Shown here: positions 32,267 through 35,773 of the stretch, piece by piece | How positions within the stretch are numbered: the first letter of the stretch is position 1 | Layout of the letters: each line of letters begins with the position of its first letter | NCBI GenBank assembly: GCA_022508635.1 | Contig: JAFLUV010000002.1 | Location: 1 to 35,773 of the forward strand | DNA: 35,773 nucleotides | Source of the DNA: Prevotellaceae bacterium | GTDB taxonomy: Bacteria; Bacteroidota; Bacteroidia; Bacteroidales; Bacteroidaceae | Reading direction: 5' to 3' | The notes under the pieces: generated by a model | What the model was told of the DNA's origin: nothing | Database searches by the model: none | The model's input: the letters and a program-made list of their open reading frames with translations, nothing else | Program-made: the position numbers and the translations under genes

Positions 32267-32811
32267 AAAAGATACCCAGCTTCAGCATCGACCACGAACG
32301 CCTGCTCCGCGGCATCTATGTAAGCCGTCGTGACAAAGTTGGCACAGAGGAAGTCACAACCTTCGACATACGCATGAAGGAACCTAACCGCGAACCTGCC
32401 CTGCATCCCGGCGCTCTCCACACCATTGAGCACCTTGCTGCGACCTACTTGCGCAATGAACCTCAGTGGGCAGACCGCATCGTCTATTGGGGACCGATGG
32501 GATGTCTCACCGGGAACTACCTGCTCATGCGCGGTCATTTGGAACCGTCTGATATCCTTTCACTCATGCAGGACACGTTCCGTTTCGTCTCCGAATATAG
32601 TGGCGAAGTGCCTGGTGCCGCACCAAAGGACTGTGGAAACTGGCTTTTGCACGACCTCCCGATGGCACGTCTCGAAGCACGCCGCTACCTTGACGAAGTG
32701 CTCCTCTGTTGCAAGACGGAAAACATGAACTACCCTTCGGAAGAAATCACGCCGGACATGACTGCGGAACCATGCAACGTGAAGAAGCACACGCCTGATA
32801 GTATTATATAG
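32263..32811 (+). CDS. luxS: S-ribosylhomocysteine lyase LuxS
   Basis: Converts S-ribosylhomocysteine to homocysteine and DPD, the precursor of autoinducer-2. The 182-residue protein has the metal site HTIEH (His53, Glu56, His57) and third ligand Cys124 (PKDCGNW). Catalytic Cys81 lies in GPMGCLTGNYLL. The N-terminal IDHERLLRGIYVS is typical. The C-terminus is slightly extended (about 15 residues after NYPSEE). It is coupled to mtnN by a 4-base overlap and precedes the EamA transporter by 7 bases. AI-2 production is therefore probable; whether it signals or only recycles SAH cannot be told here. Confidence 0.97.
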   Translation: MKKIPSFSIDHERLLRGIYVSRRDKVGTEEVTTFDIRMKEPNREPALHPGALHTIEHLAATYLRNEPQWADRIVYWGPMGCLTGNYLLMRGHLEPSDILSLMQDTFRFVSEYSGEVPGAAPKDCGNWLLHDLPMARLEARRYLDEVLLCCKTENMNYPSEEITPDMTAEPCNVKKHTPDSII

Positions 32812-32818
32812 ATAAGAA

Positions 32819-33742
32819 ATGCGCGGCGAACTGCTTTCATTTCTTGTGGCCGTGATGTGGACCTTCACCGCCATTTTTGCCGAAATAGCTGGCAAGCGTA
32901 TAGGCACTCTTGTCCTCAATGTCTGGCGTATGATACTGACCATCGTCCTCCTTGGCGGCTTGCTCTGGCTGACTTGTGGAAAGCCTTGGCCTCAATATGC
33001 CACACCTGAAGTCTGGAAATGGTTCTTGGCGAGTGGTTTCATGGGATTCGCTTTTGGTGACTATTGCCTGTTCAATGCCTATATCATCATTGGTAGCCGC
33101 TATGCCCAGCTGTTCATGACGCTTGGATCTCCTTTTGCTGCTATTACCGCCTGGCTTTTGATGGGCGAGGCGATGAGTGTGCTCGGCCTGCTCGGCATGA
33201 TGGTCACGCTCACGGGTATCGGCATCTCTATCTTGGGAAAAGACGATACAGGCAGCAGACATGTCACATTGCCGCTTAGGGGCATCTTGCTTGGTATCGG
33301 GGCAGGACTGGGACAAGGCGTTGGGATAGTCCTCAGCAAGCAAGGTATGTTGCACTATGGATCAGTCGTTCCTCCCGAGGCCGGCGATGTCGCTTCGATG
33401 ATGCCGTTTGCAGGAACACAGATACGTGCCATGATGGGGCTCCTTGTCTTTGGCATTTCGCTTCTGCTTGCTCGTCGTTTTGGTGATTTCCTTCGTGCGG
33501 CGACCGATCTCCGAGGTGCAGCCGCAGCAATGGGGGCGATTCTGCTTGGCCCCTTTTTCGGTGTTAGCTTCAGCATTATGGCAGTCAGCATGACGACGGC
33601 CGGTGTGGCGCAGACCCTTATGTCTCTTACCCCCGTCCTTATCCTTTGGCCTTCCCGCCTGATTTTCGGCAAGAAGGTCAGCATGCAGGAAGTCGTTGGT
33701 GCTCTCATTGCTGTAGCCGGTGCATCCCTCTTCTTTATATAG
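32819..33742 (+). CDS. EamA/DMT-superfamily transporter
   Basis: Inner-membrane permease of 307 residues, mostly hydrophobic, consistent with ten membrane helices in two EamA halves. The N-terminal half (about 1-140) ends in WLLMGEAMSVLGLLGMMVTLTGI, and the second half (about 150-307) ends in VGALIAVAGASLFFI. Short basic loops follow the positive-inside rule. It starts 7 bases after luxS, so it is very likely co-transcribed with mtnN and luxS. Substrates of this superfamily vary (amino acids, metabolites, nucleotide sugars). The operon position makes a methyl-cycle metabolite such as homocysteine or an AI-2-related compound conceivable, but no residue shows it. Confidence 0.88.
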   Translation: MRGELLSFLVAVMWTFTAIFAEIAGKRIGTLVLNVWRMILTIVLLGGLLWLTCGKPWPQYATPEVWKWFLASGFMGFAFGDYCLFNAYIIIGSRYAQLFMTLGSPFAAITAWLLMGEAMSVLGLLGMMVTLTGIGISILGKDDTGSRHVTLPLRGILLGIGAGLGQGVGIVLSKQGMLHYGSVVPPEAGDVASMMPFAGTQIRAMMGLLVFGISLLLARRFGDFLRAATDLRGAAAAMGAILLGPFFGVSFSIMAVSMTTAGVAQTLMSLTPVLILWPSRLIFGKKVSMQEVVGALIAVAGASLFFI

Positions 33743-33796
33743 AGAGTCATTGATAGGATAAAATCTCAAGTTTCCACTAAATTTGAAAGCATTAAT

Positions 33797-33827
33797 TTTG
33801 AATTTTGGATTAACCTTTGTACCTTTG
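33797..33827 (+). promoter_or_regulatory. tRNA-Ser promoter
   Basis: TTTG at 33797-33800, a 19-base spacer and TACCTTTG at 33820-33827 match the Bacteroidota consensus exactly. The tRNA begins 36 bases after the -7 box. Confidence 0.75.
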
Positions 33828-33863
33828 CAGTGCGATTGGAGAAATCACGTTCGTAAAGGCAAA

Positions 33864-33950
33864 GGAGAGATGCCAGAGTGGTCGAATGGACCGCACTCGA
33901 AATGCGGCGTACCCTTGCGGGTACCCTGGGTTCGAATCCCAGTCTCTCCG
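33864..33950 (+). tRNA. tRNA-Ser (anticodon CGA)
   Basis: An 87-base cloverleaf. The acceptor stem GGAGAGA (33864-33870) pairs with TCTCTCC (33943-33949), with discriminator G at 33950. The anticodon loop CTCGAAA carries CGA at 33898-33900, reading UCG. A long class II variable arm (GTACCC with GGGTAC) and the TTCGAATC T loop are typical of tRNA-Ser. CCA is not encoded. It has its own promoter and a downstream terminator. Confidence 0.97.
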
Positions 33951-34023
33951 CAAAATGTGCGTGAAAGTCAGCGAGTTGAAAAATTTCGCCCAAATGAACG
34001 CACAGCGTAGTAGATTTTATGTA

Positions 34024-34064
34024 AAAAACAGCAGGAAAAGCAACATTCCTGCTGTTTTTGTTTT
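34024..34064. terminator. Bidirectional terminator between tRNA-Ser and the GH110 gene
   Basis: A perfect 14-bp stem (34024-34037 with 34046-34059) encloses an 8-base loop. T-rich tracts follow on both strands (TTTTTG TTTTG on plus; TTTTTTAC on minus). It can end both the rightward tRNA transcript and the leftward GH110 transcript. Confidence 0.88.
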
Positions 34065-34111
34065 GTACGGCGCAGGTGTGGAAAAATGGCCGCTGTCCAT
34101 ACATGAATTTC

Positions 34112-35773
34112 CTATGGCTGTGCGCGGAGGTCGGCTACGCTATGTGTGCACACTGCGGTGCGACAACCTGTCACGTGGTTATCGTTTACGAAGACATGAT
34201 TGGCATTGCCGAGATAGATGCCGCAGTCGTTGCCAGATCCGGCGATATGGTTGCGTTCGATGCGTATGCTGTCATGTAGGAAAGAAGCCGATGCATCGGG
34301 TGCCGTGATGTTGAGTGCAATGCCGCAAGCTCCGTTCTGGCGTCCGGCTCCGAGTCCGCAACCGAGGATAGTGTTGTTTTCCACCAGCACATTTTTTGCA
34401 TACGTACCTTCATGCCATGGACCTTCAGCGCCGATGTGAATGGCCGTTCCGGTGCCATGACGGAAGACATTGCCACGAATCACGACATCGCGTGTCTTGA
34501 CGAGCACGCCTCTTGCCAGATGGCTGTCGACAAGCGAGTTCTCGAAAACGAGGCTCGGAAGCTTGGTCACGTTCATCAGATAGTAATCGTCAATGCGCTG
34601 TGGCAGGGTGTCGGAAAGCGTGACCGTACAACCTCTTTGCGGCACCATGTGATGTGCTTCCACCACCTCATAGGTGCGAACCAGCTTGAGAGTTGTACGC
34701 TCAACAAGCTCCATGCAATCTCCTGGCCGGGGCACATCGGCAACTTGTGCGTGGGTATACGTAGGGGCTTTCACCTCAAGGTCAGCCTCCTTCCCTCGTG
34801 CTGCTACGATACATTGGTAGTAGCCGTGTACGTTAGTGGCATCGTCCCCTTGTCCACGGAAACGGCATGCGTTTAGCCGTAGCATTCCTTCACAGCATGC
34901 AAAGTGCGTGGCATCCGTATTGGTCGAAAAGCATTGGCCGGGAGCCGGCACGACTTGCAATCTTTCAATGTCAATGTCGCGGCTGTCAAAGCCCACAATG
35001 CCCATGCCCGGTTGAGCGTGTATGGTGACATCTTCTATCGTCGTGTTTTGACTTCGGTGAATAAGGATAGCGGGACGGAAATGAAAAGAGTGGAGCACAC
35101 CAGCCGTTGCACCGAGCAATTGTTCGGGTACTGTGTGGTGGAAGCGAATACGTCCGTTACCTAACAGTTCACGTTTGGGGAAGTATATAGGATCCGGATA
35201 CAGGCGGTTTTGCTCGTGAATCCAGAAAGTCATACGTGTAAGCGGCATGGTCTCGGTGATTTCACGCTCTGTCGGAAATTCCACTTCGAAGTATTGGGGT
35301 GTGACGGCCACAACCTTACCTGCCGAAAACGGCCGTCGGGCATAGTCGATCGTGAGGCCGCACAGACGTGTATTCGTGCAGTCCTCAATTGTGATGGGTT
35401 CCATCCACCCTTCGCACAAGAGCGTAGCTCCTTGCGCCATGATGGTAAGTCCTTCGGAACCCGCCAGGTCAAGTCCGCGTACATAAGAGAAATAGGGTGT
35501 GAAAATCTTTTGTTCAGGGTTGGCGCCCATCTTTCCTTCTAACACGTCGCGTTCAAGTTGTTCCGCCTGTGCATCCTTGAGTCGATAGACACCGGGCGGG
35601 AAGGTCAGCGTGGCACTTGGCGTATGGCGTGCCCACTCGATGGCGGCACGGAGTGCACGCGTGTCATCGCGTCCGTCATCAGGACGTGCCCCGAATTCTG
35701 TCACGCTCTTTTCCTTAATGTTGTGGTCGGCTGCTATGGTTGTCATGCTCAGACTGCATAGGAACAGGCTGAG
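34112..35773 (-). CDS. GH110 family alpha-1,3-galactosidase, 5' end outside the window
   Basis: Secreted glycosidase of family GH110, which removes alpha-1,3-linked galactose from blood group B-type or linear alpha-Gal glycans. A right-handed parallel beta-helix begins with VTEFGARPDDGRDDTRALRAA. The GH110 core follows with FSTNTDATHFACCEG and FRGQGDDATNVHGYY, holding the candidate catalytic aspartates, then helix rungs such as VVIRGNVFRHGTGTAIHIG. An ATG at 35744-35746 is open, but the frame continues to the window edge as LSLFLCSLS just before MTTIAAD. That is the hydrophobic core of a signal peptide, so the real start lies beyond 35773. At least 553 residues are encoded here. Specificity (B antigen versus broader) is not readable. 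Confidence 0.88.
   Translation of the reverse strand, partial: LSLFLCSLSMTTIAADHNIKEKSVTEFGARPDDGRDDTRALRAAIEWARHTPSATLTFPPGVYRLKDAQAEQLERDVLEGKMGANPEQKIFTPYFSYVRGLDLAGSEGLTIMAQGATLLCEGWMEPITIEDCTNTRLCGLTIDYARRPFSAGKVVAVTPQYFEVEFPTEREITETMPLTRMTFWIHEQNRLYPDPIYFPKRELLGNGRIRFHHTVPEQLLGATAGVLHSFHFRPAILIHRSQNTTIEDVTIHAQPGMGIVGFDSRDIDIERLQVVPAPGQCFSTNTDATHFACCEGMLRLNACRFRGQGDDATNVHGYYQCIVAARGKEADLEVKAPTYTHAQVADVPRPGDCMELVERTTLKLVRTYEVVEAHHMVPQRGCTVTLSDTLPQRIDDYYLMNVTKLPSLVFENSLVDSHLARGVLVKTRDVVIRGNVFRHGTGTAIHIGAEGPWHEGTYAKNVLVENNTILGCGLGAGRQNGACGIALNITAPDASASFLHDSIRIERNHIAGSGNDCGIYLGNANHVFVNDNHVTGCRTAVCTHSVADLRAQP

Noticed and set aside
33951..34111. Possible small ORF or integrase attachment site after tRNA-Ser
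   Set aside because: The ORF runs through the terminator hairpin. No direct repeat of the tRNA 3' end and no integrase gene are visible.
1..35773. CRISPR array, insertion sequence, prophage or defence system
   Set aside because: No transposase, integrase, cas, restriction or toxin-antitoxin genes were found. The only array, at 19711-19797, has 22-bp units without unique spacers.

Overview
The window looks like chromosomal DNA of a Bacteroidota bacterium, most likely a gut or oral Bacteroidales (Prevotellaceae-like). Three things point there. Promoters are of the TTTG-N19/20-TAnnTTTG type. Most genes lack Shine-Dalgarno sites. The gene content is also typical: DUF4837 lipoprotein, GGGtGRT protein, a Bacteroidota-type TamB, a PdxA/sigma-54 regulator/LptE/SecG block, GH109 and GH110 glycosidases, and a tiny basic protein ahead of RNase G. 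The family assignment is inference; no 16S or marker phylogeny is possible here.

Layout. (1) 0-7.7 kb, minus strand: a long probable operon runs rlmN - DUF4837 lipoprotein - degenerate PdxA-like protein - sigma-54 activator - lptE - TPR-like protein - secG - BadF/GlcNAc-kinase-like protein, followed by cutC behind its own promoter. (2) 7.8-10 kb, plus strand: a secreted GH109/Gfo-Idh-MocA protein overlaps 5-formyl-THF cyclo-ligase by 4 bases. (3) mutY (minus, possibly leaderless) diverges from a 29-residue basic protein gene, a strong terminator and rng. (4) 13.2-16.6 kb, plus strand, GC-rich: a Na/Pi cotransporter-PhoU fusion, then a response regulator/histidine kinase pair. (5) 16.8-19.5 kb, minus: dapA, a NifU-like Fe-S scaffold and a GGGtGRT protein. 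(6) 19.5-29.3 kb, minus: tamB, a TonB-dependent receptor, a periplasmic HMA metal-binding protein and a second TonB-linked barrel with a His-rich tail; a 4 x 22-bp tandem repeat lies after the last gene. (7) 29.5-33.7 kb, plus: map - tsaD - mtnN - luxS - EamA transporter. (8) tRNA-Ser(CGA), a bidirectional terminator, and a GH110 galactosidase (minus) cut by the window's right edge.

Functional themes. Most genes are housekeeping: envelope biogenesis (LptE, TamB, SecG), RNA modification and decay (RlmN, TsaD, RNase G), SAH recycling and AI-2 synthesis (MTAN/LuxS), and lysine/DAP synthesis. The accessory signals are the TonB-HMA-TonB metal-handling set, the two glycosidases that act on blood-group-type glycans, and the PdxA pseudoenzyme translationally coupled to a sigma-54 activator lacking a sensor domain.

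No mobile elements, CRISPR arrays, prophage genes or defence islands were seen. No gene-free stretch exceeds 300 bases. The largest, 19527-19814, holds the dapA promoter and the 22-bp repeat array. The others (712-943, 13065-13278, 16626-16844) hold the promoters and hairpins listed and nothing else I could recognise.
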